Below are positions 8,764 to 16,574 of a stretch of 64,000 bases of DNA, piece by piece (the first letter of the stretch is position 1; the number at the start of each line of letters is the position of its first letter). The DNA is from Mucilaginibacter inviolabilis. Lineage in GTDB: Bacteria > Bacteroidota > Bacteroidia > Sphingobacteriales > Sphingobacteriaceae. The notes beneath the pieces are model-generated. The model was given only the letters and a program-made list of their open reading frames with translations, was not told the DNA's origin and searched no databases. The translations under genes were made by a program, and so were the position numbers. Where the stretch lies: the NCBI RefSeq assembly GCF_011089895.1, contig NZ_JAANAT010000003.1:741064-805063 (forward strand). Direction: 5' to 3'.

Positions 8764-8788
8764 GGGCAAAAGTGATGCGCTTTTGCCC
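8764..8788 (-). terminator. Terminator of the serine hydrolase gene
   Basis: GGGCAAAAG and CTTTTGCCC pair perfectly around a 7-nt loop. Read on the minus strand it is followed by ATTTTAAC, about 75 nt after the stop of the serine hydrolase gene. Confidence 0.65.
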
Positions 8789-8861
8789 TGTTTTTGACTA
8801 AAAAATTGTTAAAATTTAAGGTTTAAAAAGTTTTTTGAAAGGATGCTTCTCCCAATTTTTG

Positions 8862-10391
8862 TTACTCCTTTTTAAAATCGTAAGCGCCGCGTTCTACAAA
8901 GTCGGCTACTTTAACTTTTACGCCGGTAACTTTACCATTTTGTACTATAAAAGGAAAAATAGCTTTGCCCATAACCGGGTCAGAAAAAGTTACAAAAAAG
9001 CGGTTGCCGCCCAGCGGTTGTAATTTCGCAAACATAGTGGGATGGTGTTCAAAACGCATTTCCAGGTCGCTGTTTTCGCCCTGGGTTACGGTCATGCTGC
9101 CATAAAAACTGTTAGTATACTTACCCAGGTACGAGGTTGGTGGTAATGTGGGTTTTAAGGCAAGGGCCACGGTATCGCGCAGTTTGCGTTCGGTTTGTTG
9201 TTCGGTCGCGGCACGGGTCTTGTAGTTTTTTAGGTAAGCATCGCTGTAATCATGATATGGTTTGCCCAAAAAAGCATCCAGTATTTCCCAGCGCAAGGCC
9301 TCAAAAAGCAGGTTTTGATCGGTATTAGTCAGTATCACAATGCCCAGGTTATCCTGCGGCGATAGGGTAACTGACGAAAGGTAACCGCTAACACCACCAT
9401 CATGCATAACCAGGCGGTGGTTAAAATAATCCTGTATAAACCAGCCCAGGCCGTACAGCTCAAAATTATTTTCGCCGTTCAGATGGTATTGACTGCCTAC
9501 AATATCCTGTGGCTCGCGGGTGGCCATAATAGCTGCCTGCGGTATTACCTGGCGGTTGCCTACTTTGCCGTTGTTGAGTAAAGCCATTACCCATTTGCCC
9601 ATATCGTTGGCGGATGAACTGATGGCGCCGGCGGGGGCAAGACCATCTATCTGGCAATAAGGTATGGGTGCAAGCCGGCCGTCGGTTAAGGTATGCGCCA
9701 CGGTACGGTTAAGTGATTTGGGCAGATCTTTGGTTAATGCCAGGGTGTTGGTCATGCCCAGCGGCGCAAAAATAGCCTCTTTAAGATATACTTCCCATGG
9801 CTTAGTAGTCACGCGTGGAATGATCTCGCCGGCAGTTAAAAAAGCGGCATTGGTATAGCCCCATTTGGTACGGAAAGGATAGGTAGCCTTCAACTCACCC
9901 AGTTTTTCAATCACCTGGGCGCGGGTAAGATTGGTGTTGTAGAAAGTAAAGTCGCCCTGAAAAGTCTGGAAACCAAGGCGGTGACACAGCAGGTCGCGCA
10001 CGGTAGCTTCCTGGCCGGCAAACTTATTCTCCAGTTTAAACTCGGGGATATACTTGGTTACTTTATCATCAAGGGATAGTTTATTGTTGGCCTGCAGCAT
10101 GGCCAGGGCAGTAGCGGTAAAGGCTTTGGTATTGCTGCCAATCATAAACAGGGTATTGATATCCACTGTATTAGGCAATCCCAGTTCTTTGATACCATAG
10201 CCTTTTACCAATACTATTTTGTTGTCTTTTACTATACAAACGGCAATTCCAGGAACGCGCCAATTGGTTAAAGCCTTACTGATGTACAGGTCCAAACTGT
10301 CCCTGATAAACTTGGAGCGATCGGCATGCTGCGCCTGAGCTGTTGCAAAAAGGGAAATACAAATAATAAAAGGCAGCAATATTTTTTTCAT
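8862..10391 (-). CDS. Serine hydrolase, beta-lactamase/class C type, with C-terminal DUF3471-like domain
   Basis: A 509-residue protein with a signal peptide ending at AQA/QHA. The nucleophile motif SxxK is S86-N-T-K89 in MIGSNTKAFTA, and the second motif is YTN in WGYTNAAF. A later HDGGVSGY segment fits the third active-site element, with His replacing the Lys of KTG as in esterase and DD-peptidase relatives. The last 100 residues form a beta-rich domain typical of DUF3471. Members of this family include penicillin-binding proteins, esterases and D-aminopeptidases, so the name beta-lactamase would be too strong. It lies divergent to the S9 peptidase gene with a 108-bp shared upstream region. 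Confidence 0.88.
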   Translation of the reverse strand: MKKILLPFIICISLFATAQAQHADRSKFIRDSLDLYISKALTNWRVPGIAVCIVKDNKIVLVKGYGIKELGLPNTVDINTLFMIGSNTKAFTATALAMLQANNKLSLDDKVTKYIPEFKLENKFAGQEATVRDLLCHRLGFQTFQGDFTFYNTNLTRAQVIEKLGELKATYPFRTKWGYTNAAFLTAGEIIPRVTTKPWEVYLKEAIFAPLGMTNTLALTKDLPKSLNRTVAHTLTDGRLAPIPYCQIDGLAPAGAISSSANDMGKWVMALLNNGKVGNRQVIPQAAIMATREPQDIVGSQYHLNGENNFELYGLGWFIQDYFNHRLVMHDGGVSGYLSSVTLSPQDNLGIVILTNTDQNLLFEALRWEILDAFLGKPYHDYSDAYLKNYKTRAATEQQTERKLRDTVALALKPTLPPTSYLGKYTNSFYGSMTVTQGENSDLEMRFEHHPTMFAKLQPLGGNRFFVTFSDPVMGKAIFPFIVQNGKVTGVKVKVADFVERGAYDFKKE

Positions 10392-10499
10392 TATACTGGA
10401 TAATTTACGTACATGATTTGTGCTAATTTAATGCAAAATTTACAACGGCTTTACTTAATTGTAAATTAACGCCGCAATCTTCATTAAAACACCCAGTAT

Positions 10500-12686
10500 A
10501 TGAAATTTTTCCGTTCGGGATCATTATTCCTTACCGCTGTATTGCTCATTTTGGGCGGATACGCAGTAAAAGCACAACGGTTGCCAACTCATTGGACAAA
10601 GGATGGCTACCAGTATTACAAAATCACCGGCGATGGTATCAGGATACTCGATACCCGCGATACCAGCAAAAAAACCTTATGGATAAGTAAAGAGATGCTT
10701 ACACCACAAGGAAGTGCGCCGCTCAATGTAAAAAGGTTTTCTGTATCGGCCGATGGGCAAAAGCTGCTCATTAATACCAATACTAAAAAAGTATGGCGTT
10801 ATGATACCCGGGGCGATTACTGGGTGTATGATACCAACACCAAAAAGCTATGGCAATTAGGTAAAAACTTGCCAGAGTCCTCATTAATGTTTGCCAAATT
10901 TTCGCCCGATGGACTTAAGGCTGCCTATGTGAGCGGGCATAATATTTATGTGGAAAATCTGGCAGATGCTTCGGTTAAACAATTAACTACCGATGGTAGT
11001 ACCCGGTTGATCAACGGAACTTTTGATTGGGCCTATGAGGAAGAATTTGGCTGTCGCGATGGTTTCCGCTGGTCGCCAGATAGCAAGTCGATAGCCTACT
11101 GGCAGATAGATGCCAGCAAGATAAAAAGCTACCTGATGCTGAATACAACCGATTCCATATATCCTTATGTGGTGCCTGTTGAGTATCCGGTTGCCGGGCA
11201 GGACCCCAGCTCGTGCAAAGTTGGTGTGGTGGATATTACTACAGGTAAAACCAACTGGATAAATACTCCAGGCGACGCCGTGCAGCATTATATACCACGC
11301 ATGGAGTGGACGCTAAACTCCAACGAAATTATCCTGGAGCAATTGAACAGGGCGCAAACCGAAAGTAGGGTGTTTATCGGCAATGTATCCAACGGTACCG
11401 CCAGCCTGATTCGTGAAGAAAAAAGTAGTGCCTGGATTGATGGTAAAGAACGCTGGAATAACGGTGATCCTATAGGTTGGGAATGGGTAAATAAAGGCAA
11501 AGAGTTTTTATGGGTGAGCGAAAAGGACGGCTGGAAACACATTTACCGTATAACCCGTGAAGGTAAAGAAACACTGGTAACCAAAGGTGATTATGATGTG
11601 ATCAGTATAAACCTGATTGATGAAGCATCCGGGTATATTTACTTTATGGCTTCACCAGATAATGCCACCCAGAAGTACCTGTATCGCATTAAAATTGCCG
11701 GCGCTGCAAAACCAGAGTGCGTTTCGCCGGCTGATGAACCGGGTACACATAGTTATGATATTTCGCCAAATGGCAAGGTAGCCCTGCACAATTTCTCCAA
11801 CAGTTATACTCCTCCGGCAAGCGAAGTAGTGAGCCTGCCCGAGCATAAACATATTGCTGGTAACATCATAACATTGGATAAAAACGCTAAAAATAAGACT
11901 GAGTTTTTTAAGGTTAAAACTGTTGATGGTATTGAAATAGATGGCTGGATGAAAAAGCCCACCAATTTTGATCCGCATAAAAAATATCCGGTGGTATTTA
12001 TGGTTTATGGGGAACCTGCTGCGCAAACGGTTACTGATACCTGGGGAGCAGGAATGAACAGGCTGTACGCAGGCAGTATGGCCGATGATGGCTACATCTA
12101 CATGTCGGTTGAAGGACGTGGTGCACCTGCACCAAAAGGTACAGCCTGGCGTAAAGCAATTTATAAAAACATTGGTATCATTAATATCCGCGACCAGGCT
12201 ATGGCGGCAAAAGAGATACTAAAATGGCCGTTTGTTGACTCCTCCCGTATAGCTGTTCACGGCTGGAGCGGTGGCGGTTCATCAACCCTTAACCTCATGT
12301 TCCAGTACCCGGATATTTACAAAACGGGCATAGCTGTTGCCGCTGTTGGTGATCAGCTTACTTATGATAATATTTACCAGGAACGTTATATGGGTGTGCC
12401 AGTTGATGATGAAGGCCGTGCGGCATTTATCAAAGGATCGCCGATAACTTACGCTAAAAATCTGCGGGGTAACCTGCTATATATACATGGTACCGGCGAC
12501 GATAACGTGCACTATAAAAATGCCGAGGAGCTGATTAATGAGCTGGTAAAATATAACCGCCAGTTTGAGCTGATGTCATATCCTAACCGCACGCACAGTA
12601 TTTCTGAAGGCGAGGGTACCGGCCTGCATTTAAGAACCCTGTTCACCAGGTATTTAAAAGAGCACTGCCCACCAGGAGGCAGATAG
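10500..12686 (+). CDS. S9 family dipeptidyl peptidase IV-like peptidase
   Basis: A 728-residue protein with a signal peptide (ending near VKAQRL). The first 480 residues form the eight-bladed propeller of DPP-IV type, including DWAYEEEFGCRDGFRWSPDS, whose Glu pair binds the substrate amino terminus in this family. The C-terminal alpha/beta-hydrolase has Ser590 in GWSGGGSS, Asp667 in GTGDDNVHYKN and His in NRTHSISEG. The nucleophile motif is GWSGG rather than the GWSYGG common in DPP-IV. It is full length and expected to remove X-Pro dipeptides in the periplasm. It shares its promoter region with the serine hydrolase gene. Confidence 0.92.
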   Translation: MKFFRSGSLFLTAVLLILGGYAVKAQRLPTHWTKDGYQYYKITGDGIRILDTRDTSKKTLWISKEMLTPQGSAPLNVKRFSVSADGQKLLINTNTKKVWRYDTRGDYWVYDTNTKKLWQLGKNLPESSLMFAKFSPDGLKAAYVSGHNIYVENLADASVKQLTTDGSTRLINGTFDWAYEEEFGCRDGFRWSPDSKSIAYWQIDASKIKSYLMLNTTDSIYPYVVPVEYPVAGQDPSSCKVGVVDITTGKTNWINTPGDAVQHYIPRMEWTLNSNEIILEQLNRAQTESRVFIGNVSNGTASLIREEKSSAWIDGKERWNNGDPIGWEWVNKGKEFLWVSEKDGWKHIYRITREGKETLVTKGDYDVISINLIDEASGYIYFMASPDNATQKYLYRIKIAGAAKPECVSPADEPGTHSYDISPNGKVALHNFSNSYTPPASEVVSLPEHKHIAGNIITLDKNAKNKTEFFKVKTVDGIEIDGWMKKPTNFDPHKKYPVVFMVYGEPAAQTVTDTWGAGMNRLYAGSMADDGYIYMSVEGRGAPAPKGTAWRKAIYKNIGIINIRDQAMAAKEILKWPFVDSSRIAVHGWSGGGSSTLNLMFQYPDIYKTGIAVAAVGDQLTYDNIYQERYMGVPVDDEGRAAFIKGSPITYAKNLRGNLLYIHGTGDDNVHYKNAEELINELVKYNRQFELMSYPNRTHSISEGEGTGLHLRTLFTRYLKEHCPPGGR

Positions 12687-12699
12687 AAAAGTTTTAATG

Positions 12700-12739
12700 A
12701 TCCTGTATTGCTGATAAAAATCAGTAATACAGGATTTTT
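12700..12739 (+). terminator. Terminator after the S9 peptidase gene
   Basis: Perfect 16-nt arms beginning ATCCTGTATTGC close on a 4-nt A loop, 13 nt after the stop, and end in TTTTT. Confidence 0.85.
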
Positions 12740-12809
12740 GATGGTGATTGTATCACAGGCATAGATTTAAGCGTAATGTTCATAATTAACCACTTAAATC
12801 TCTTGCTTT

Positions 12810-13283
12810 ATGAAAAAAACAACAAACCTTATCTCAGCATTTGGTCTTTTAATTATCATCCTGTTAGTAGCTATTTCGGCCTGTAAAAAAGATACATCAC
12901 CTAAAAACGTTGGTATTGTCGGGAAATGGCAGCAAGCCCAGTTTAAGGGAACAAATAATTATGAATTTAGAAGTGATCAAACTTTTAAATATTATACGCT
13001 GGCAATTGACTCGGTTACTAAAAAAGTTTTAGGATATCGCACTAAAATAGAAGGCAAATACAGTATTCTTCAAAACGATTCATTGAGATTGTATGCTATG
13101 GTTGCTTATTCAACCTTAGGCGGCAATTTTACAACCGAAGATAAGTTGCAGAAGATTAATAGCGTCGATAACTCAGGTTATCGCTTTTCAATTAATGATA
13201 AAACAAATCAGCTTTCCCTGTTTTTTAAATGCCCGGATTTTGCCGATTGCGTCCCTTCGCCTATGGTTTATATTAAACAATAG
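12810..13283 (+). CDS. Lipocalin-like lipoprotein
   Basis: A 157-residue protein with a lipoprotein signal: hydrophobic core then LLVAISACKKD, giving the lipidated Cys at about residue 25. The mature part begins GIVGKWQQAQFKG and continues as alternating beta strands (YEFRSDQTFKYY, KIEGKYSI, LRLYAMV), the pattern of lipocalin-like domains annotated in many Bacteroidetes lipoproteins. No ligand or partner is suggested by the sequence. It is a single gene, convergent with ssb, and a shared hairpin separates the two. Confidence 0.75.
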   Translation: MKKTTNLISAFGLLIIILLVAISACKKDTSPKNVGIVGKWQQAQFKGTNNYEFRSDQTFKYYTLAIDSVTKKVLGYRTKIEGKYSILQNDSLRLYAMVAYSTLGGNFTTEDKLQKINSVDNSGYRFSINDKTNQLSLFFKCPDFADCVPSPMVYIKQ

Positions 13284-13312
13284 GTGTTTAAATAAGATCA
13301 AATGATTAGTAG

Positions 13313-13346
13313 GTAAAGTACCGGGTATCGATAGCCGGTACTTTAC
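13313..13346. terminator. Bidirectional terminator between lipoprotein gene and ssb
   Basis: GTAAAGTACCGG and its complement pair over 12 nt around a 10-nt loop. It lies 30 nt after the lipoprotein stop and 27 nt after the ssb stop on the other strand, so it can serve both. Confidence 0.7.
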
Positions 13347-13372
13347 TATATTGAGAAAGATGAATAATAATA

Positions 13373-13786
13373 TCAATAAGGCTGGCTGCTGGCTTCGCCA
13401 TCAGTATAAAGCTGATCTTCGGGTTTGGCAATGGATCGGATATCGCCATCAAAATCACTTTTACGGCCAAGCATGGTAAAGTTTTCAGCAACCACTTCGG
13501 TAGTGTATTTTTTAATGCCTTCCTTGTCTTCAAAGGAGCGGGTGCGTAGTTTACCTTCTATGTAAACAAGCTTCCCTTTTTGTAAAAATTTAGCCGCCAT
13601 ATCGGCCAAACCACGCCACATTACAATATTATGCCATTCGGTTTGTTCAACTTTTCGGCCATCTTTATTAAAGGTTTCAGAAGTAGCTAAAGGGAAACTG
13701 GTTACAGACACTCCACCTTCTAAAATTCGCACCTCAGGATCTTTGCCCAAATGACCTACAAGTATTACTTTATTAATTCCAGACAT
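13373..13786 (-). CDS. ssb: Single-stranded DNA-binding protein lacking the acidic tip
   Basis: A 137-residue protein with a complete OB fold of SSB type at residues 3-105: NKVILVGHLGKDPEVR, TSFPLATSETF, TEWHNIVMW, and LVYIEGKLRTRSFEDKEGIKKYTTEV. It binds and protects single-stranded DNA. The C-terminal tail is short and ends EASSQPY; the conserved acidic DDDIPF-type tip that recruits repair and replication proteins is missing. That suggests a second, specialised SSB, or a main SSB with unusual partners. The gene lies 24 nt downstream of mutY and is probably co-transcribed with it. Confidence 0.93.
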   Translation of the reverse strand: MSGINKVILVGHLGKDPEVRILEGGVSVTSFPLATSETFNKDGRKVEQTEWHNIVMWRGLADMAAKFLQKGKLVYIEGKLRTRSFEDKEGIKKYTTEVVAENFTMLGRKSDFDGDIRSIAKPEDQLYTDGEASSQPY

Positions 13787-13810
13787 GCCATAAAATAACG
13801 AAAAATTATT

Positions 13811-14860
13811 TTATAAATTAAAAATATTTTTTATTAATATAACTACAGGTTTTGGGAATGCCAGGTTTGGCAGGTTTTGAACCCTGGTATAAAACCAGTT
13901 GGAGTCTAATTTAATGGGCTTGGATTCTATTTTAATCAACCTGATATACAGGCGTTGGTGAGTAAGAATATGCTTTTGTACAGGTAAGTTATCAGCAGAA
14001 ATTTTGATATCGTTACCGAAAATTTCCTTTACTGCGGAATGATCCATCAGTTCGGGCAGAGGTAAAAGAGACGCTGTTTCTACCATTGGGAGGTCATATA
14101 AGTTGGCCCAGATGTCTTTATCGCCCCTTTTATTCATTAATACAGAGTCTTTATCGGTCACTAAAAAATAATTAAAAAAGCGTTCGCGCACTTTTACTGT
14201 CTTTAATTTAACCGGGAGCGTAGTAGTGGCATTATTTATAAAAGCAAAGCAATCCAGGTGCACCGGGCAGATACCGCAAGCCGGATTTTTGGGTTTACAT
14301 AACATCGCGCCAAACTCCATCATGGCTTGATTATGCAAACCGGGATTTTTCTTATTAATTAAATTGTTGGCAAGTTCCTGGAATGTTTTTTTACCGCCGG
14401 TTGAATTGATGGGTTCATCGATGCCAAAATAACGGGCAAGTACCCGGTAAACATTGCCATCAACAACGGCTTTAGCTTCATTTGCCGAGAATGAGGAGAT
14501 GGCTGAAGCTGTGTATTCGCCAATGCCTTTTAATTTAATGAGCTCGTCGTAACGTTGAGGAAATATACCATGATACTGTTCCTGTATCTGTTTGGCTGTT
14601 TTAAGCATATTACGGCCGCGTGAATAATAACCCAGGCCCTGCCATAGTTTAAGCACTTCGTCCTCACCTGCAGCAGCAAAACTGCTTACGTTTGGATATC
14701 TTTCTACAAAACGATAAAAGTAGGGCAAGCCTTGTTCTACCCGCGTTTGCTGCAGGATGATCTCCGAAAGCCAGATCACATAAGCATCAGTGGTATTACG
14801 CCAGGGAAGGTCGCGTTTATTTTGAAGATACCATTGTATCAGTTCATCAGTAAAATTCAT
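13811..14860 (-). CDS. mutY: A/G-specific adenine DNA glycosylase MutY
   Basis: A 349-residue protein of normal length. Catalytic Glu33 lies in LSEIILQQTRV and Asp134 in AVVDGNVYRV. The helix-hairpin-helix is LKGIGEYTASAIS (about 109-121). The iron-sulphur cluster ligands are C188, C195, C198 and C204, in the C-X6-C-X2-C-X5-C spacing. The C-terminal 120 residues are the NUDIX-like domain that recognises 8-oxoguanine. The enzyme removes adenine mispaired with 8-oxoG. It is the first gene of a likely mutY-ssb operon and is divergent from the HU gene. In flavobacteria the gld genes gldE and gldD often follow this pair; they are not here. Confidence 0.95.
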   Translation of the reverse strand: MNFTDELIQWYLQNKRDLPWRNTTDAYVIWLSEIILQQTRVEQGLPYFYRFVERYPNVSSFAAAGEDEVLKLWQGLGYYSRGRNMLKTAKQIQEQYHGIFPQRYDELIKLKGIGEYTASAISSFSANEAKAVVDGNVYRVLARYFGIDEPINSTGGKKTFQELANNLINKKNPGLHNQAMMEFGAMLCKPKNPACGICPVHLDCFAFINNATTTLPVKLKTVKVRERFFNYFLVTDKDSVLMNKRGDKDIWANLYDLPMVETASLLPLPELMDHSAVKEIFGNDIKISADNLPVQKHILTHQRLYIRLIKIESKPIKLDSNWFYTRVQNLPNLAFPKPVVILIKNIFNL

Positions 14861-14867
14861 GACTGTA

Positions 14868-15046
14868 AAAGTAAGGACTTTTGTGAGGAGGAAAGAGTAA
14901 GGATTTTTGAAGTAAGGATTTTGGGATAAGGTATTTTTAGACTTTAAAGTATGGCAAGAGATAGGTCCTGAGGTCCTGTTCTTTACTCCAGAAATCCTTG
15001 TTCTAAAAGTCTCTTATTCTTGCTCCAAAAATCCTTGCTCCTTAAC
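14868..15046. repeat. Inverted arms of imperfect 7-8 bp units between mutY and HU
   Basis: The left arm (14868-14945) repeats AAGGATTTTTG-like units every 14-15 bp on the plus strand. The right arm (14975-15046) carries the same units on the minus strand (CAAGGATTTTTG, CAAGGATTTCTG). The two arms can pair imperfectly. The rest of the 335-bp gap holds only the HU promoter region. Confidence 0.6.
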
Positions 15047-15137
15047 GATTTAGCTTACAATTTGTAACGGAAATGTACGTTTTACTTACTTACGAAAAAA
15101 AAACTGTTAAATATTTCGCTCTTAAAATATAAAGCGA

Positions 15138-15145
15138 TACTTTTG
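15138..15145 (+). promoter_or_regulatory. Promoter -7 box of the HU operon
   Basis: TACTTTTG fits the Bacteroidetes -7 consensus TAnnTTTG. A weak -33 element (TTTCG) lies about 20 nt upstream. The start codon is 50 nt downstream. The box was chosen because it is the only good match in the gap. Confidence 0.5.
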
Positions 15146-15195
15146 CAACCCCAAAACAGTTAAGTGTTTATATAATAAATAAAAGTAAATCAGAT

Positions 15196-15489
15196 ATGAC
15201 TAAGGCAGAAATTATAACTGAAATCTCATCTAAGACAGGTATAGAGAAAGTAGACGTGCAGGAAACAGTTGAGGCGTTTTTTAAAGTAGTTAAAAGCTCA
15301 ATGGTTGGCGGCGAGAACGTTTATGTAAGAGGATTCGGAAGTTTTGTTGTAAAGAAAAGAGCGAAAAAAACAGCCCGCAATATTTCAAAAAATACTGCCA
15401 TCATTATTCCAGAGCATTTTGTGCCAAGCTTTAAACCAGCTAAAACTTTTGTTGAGAAAGTTAAAACAGGTAACAAAAACAGCAAATAA
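15196..15489 (+). CDS. HU family DNA-binding protein
   Basis: A 97-residue HU/IHF-type protein. The helix pair at the N-terminus (TKAEIITEISSKTGIEKVDVQE) and the GFGSFVVKKRAKKTARN arm are clear. The arm tip reads KNTAIIIPEHFVPSFKPAK, where the usual family pattern has Pro at the DNA-intercalating position. It bends and compacts DNA. It is the first gene of a tight group: 9 nt separate it from the TPR gene, then come a tiny basic protein and RNase G. The same group is common in Bacteroidetes genomes. Confidence 0.95.
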   Translation: MTKAEIITEISSKTGIEKVDVQETVEAFFKVVKSSMVGGENVYVRGFGSFVVKKRAKKTARNISKNTAIIIPEHFVPSFKPAKTFVEKVKTGNKNSK

Positions 15490-15498
15490 TTTATAAGC

Positions 15499-16347
15499 AT
15501 GAATAAGAAACAAATAGCCATTAGTGCAGCCGTAGTTGTTATTATGGGCTATTTGTATTATTTACCCGTTAAAGGTTTAATAAAACCCAAAGAGGCTAAA
15601 CCAGATAAAGCAAACGTAATGACAGGAAACCGCAAAGCGGCCACTGCTGTAACGGTTGATATGGTATCTGCAACTGCTAAAACCGCAATTGGGGCGGCTT
15701 TAACAGCAAAGATAAACGACCTTGAAGGGCAACTAAAAAACGCATCAGGCACCAACGAGCAAAAATTGCAGCAGCAATTAGCCAGTCAGTGGGATGATGT
15801 TAACCAGCCGGCCCCGGCAGCATTCTATTACCAGGCTTTGGCCCGTAAGGAAAACAAGCTGGAAGATTGGTTAAATGCAGGTAATCGTTTTAACGATGCT
15901 TACAAACTTACACAGGACACTTTATTGCAGCCCGCATTTGTAACAAACGCGGTAGAAGCTTTTCAAAGTGCCCTGAAATTAAAACCAGAAAGCCTTGAGG
16001 GTAAAACAGGATTAGGTGTTGCGTATGTAAATGGCGGCGCCGGCCCTATGCAAGGTATAGCCTTATTGCTTGAAGTAGTAAAAAAGGATCCGAACAATTG
16101 GAATGCAAACCTGAATTTAGGGATGTTCGCCATGAAATCGGGCCAGTACGAAAAAGCGGTGGGCAGGTTTAAAACATTAATTGCCCAAAAACAAGAGCTG
16201 GAGCCAACCTTTTATTTGGCCGAAAGCTATAAACAACTGGGCATGAAAAAGGAAGCTATTGACGCTTACCAAAAATGTAAAGAAATGATGCCTGATCCTG
16301 TATTCGGGCAACGCATTGATGAATATATCAAGGAATTAAAGAATTAA
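15499..16347 (+). CDS. TPR-repeat protein with N-terminal membrane anchor
   Basis: A 282-residue protein. Residues 5-26 (QIAISAAVVVIMGYLYYLPV) form a membrane anchor with no clear cleavage site. A charged and coiled-coil-like linker follows (KINDLEGQLKNA at about 72-83). Residues 105-275 are TPR units, for example PAAFYYQALARKENKLEDWLNAG, ALKLKPESLEGKTGLGVAYVNGG, WNANLNLGMFAMKSGQYEKAVGRF and PTFYLAESYKQLGMKKEAIDAY. It is likely a scaffold at the inner membrane. The position between HU and RNase G is conserved in relatives, but the reason is unknown. Confidence 0.85.
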   Translation: MNKKQIAISAAVVVIMGYLYYLPVKGLIKPKEAKPDKANVMTGNRKAATAVTVDMVSATAKTAIGAALTAKINDLEGQLKNASGTNEQKLQQQLASQWDDVNQPAPAAFYYQALARKENKLEDWLNAGNRFNDAYKLTQDTLLQPAFVTNAVEAFQSALKLKPESLEGKTGLGVAYVNGGAGPMQGIALLLEVVKKDPNNWNANLNLGMFAMKSGQYEKAVGRFKTLIAQKQELEPTFYLAESYKQLGMKKEAIDAYQKCKEMMPDPVFGQRIDEYIKELKN

Positions 16348-16369
16348 TCACACATTAAAAATTATTATT

Positions 16370-16459
16370 ATGCCGAGCGGTAAAAAACGTAAAAGACACA
16401 AAATGGCTACCCACAAACGCAAAAAGCGTTTAAGAAAAAACAGACATAAAAAGAAATAA
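16370..16459 (+). CDS. 29-residue very basic protein, conserved in Bacteroidetes
   Basis: An ATG-to-TAA frame of 29 codons lies between the TPR gene and RNase G. Of 29 residues, 17 are Lys or Arg and 3 are His; the protein begins MPSGKKRKRHKM and has no acidic residue. Proteins of nearly this sequence occur at this place in many Bacteroidetes, which supports coding. The composition fits a ribosomal or RNA-binding peptide. A new small ribosomal protein, bL38, has been seen in a Flavobacterium ribosome structure; whether this is that protein I cannot tell. A hairpin follows directly on the stop codon. Confidence 0.8.
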   Translation: MPSGKKRKRHKMATHKRKKRLRKNRHKKK

Positions 16460-16480
16460 GCTGCTTTTTTAAAGCAGCTT
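16458..16480 (+). terminator. Hairpin overlapping the stop codon of the tiny basic gene
   Basis: AAGCTGCTTT pairs perfectly with AAAGCAGCTT around TTT; the stem starts within the stop codon. It is likely a terminator or attenuator between the HU group and RNase G. Confidence 0.7.
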
Positions 16481-16505
16481 TACCTGCTTTTTAACAAAGC
16501 AGGTA
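16481..16505 (+). promoter_or_regulatory. Second hairpin in the RNase G leader
   Basis: TACCTGCTTT pairs perfectly with AAAGCAGGTA around a 5-nt loop, directly after the first hairpin. The two share the core CTGCTTT/AAAGCAG, so alternative pairing between them is possible. It lies 70 nt before the RNase G start and could be a site where RNase G controls its own mRNA. Confidence 0.45.
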
Positions 16506-16574
16506 ACTTTAATAGTGTTTTTTTACCCACTTATTAACACGCGGTTTTTACCGTTTTAAGAAATGGAGTAGCAG

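Larger units (their letters stand above)
8495..8861. other. Gene-free interval between convergent genes
   Basis: 367 bp without a coding region. It holds three stem-loops (8501-8541, 8581-8620, 8764-8788), a promoter-like TATATTTG at 8565-8572 just ahead of the second stem-loop, and four GTTAAA copies spaced 10-11 bp apart at 8724-8761. No open frame here has coding character. Confidence 0.7.

Noticed and set aside
8862..10391. Naming the serine hydrolase a beta-lactamase conferring resistance
   Set aside because: The third motif is not KTG and the family is mostly esterases and peptidases; resistance cannot be claimed from sequence.
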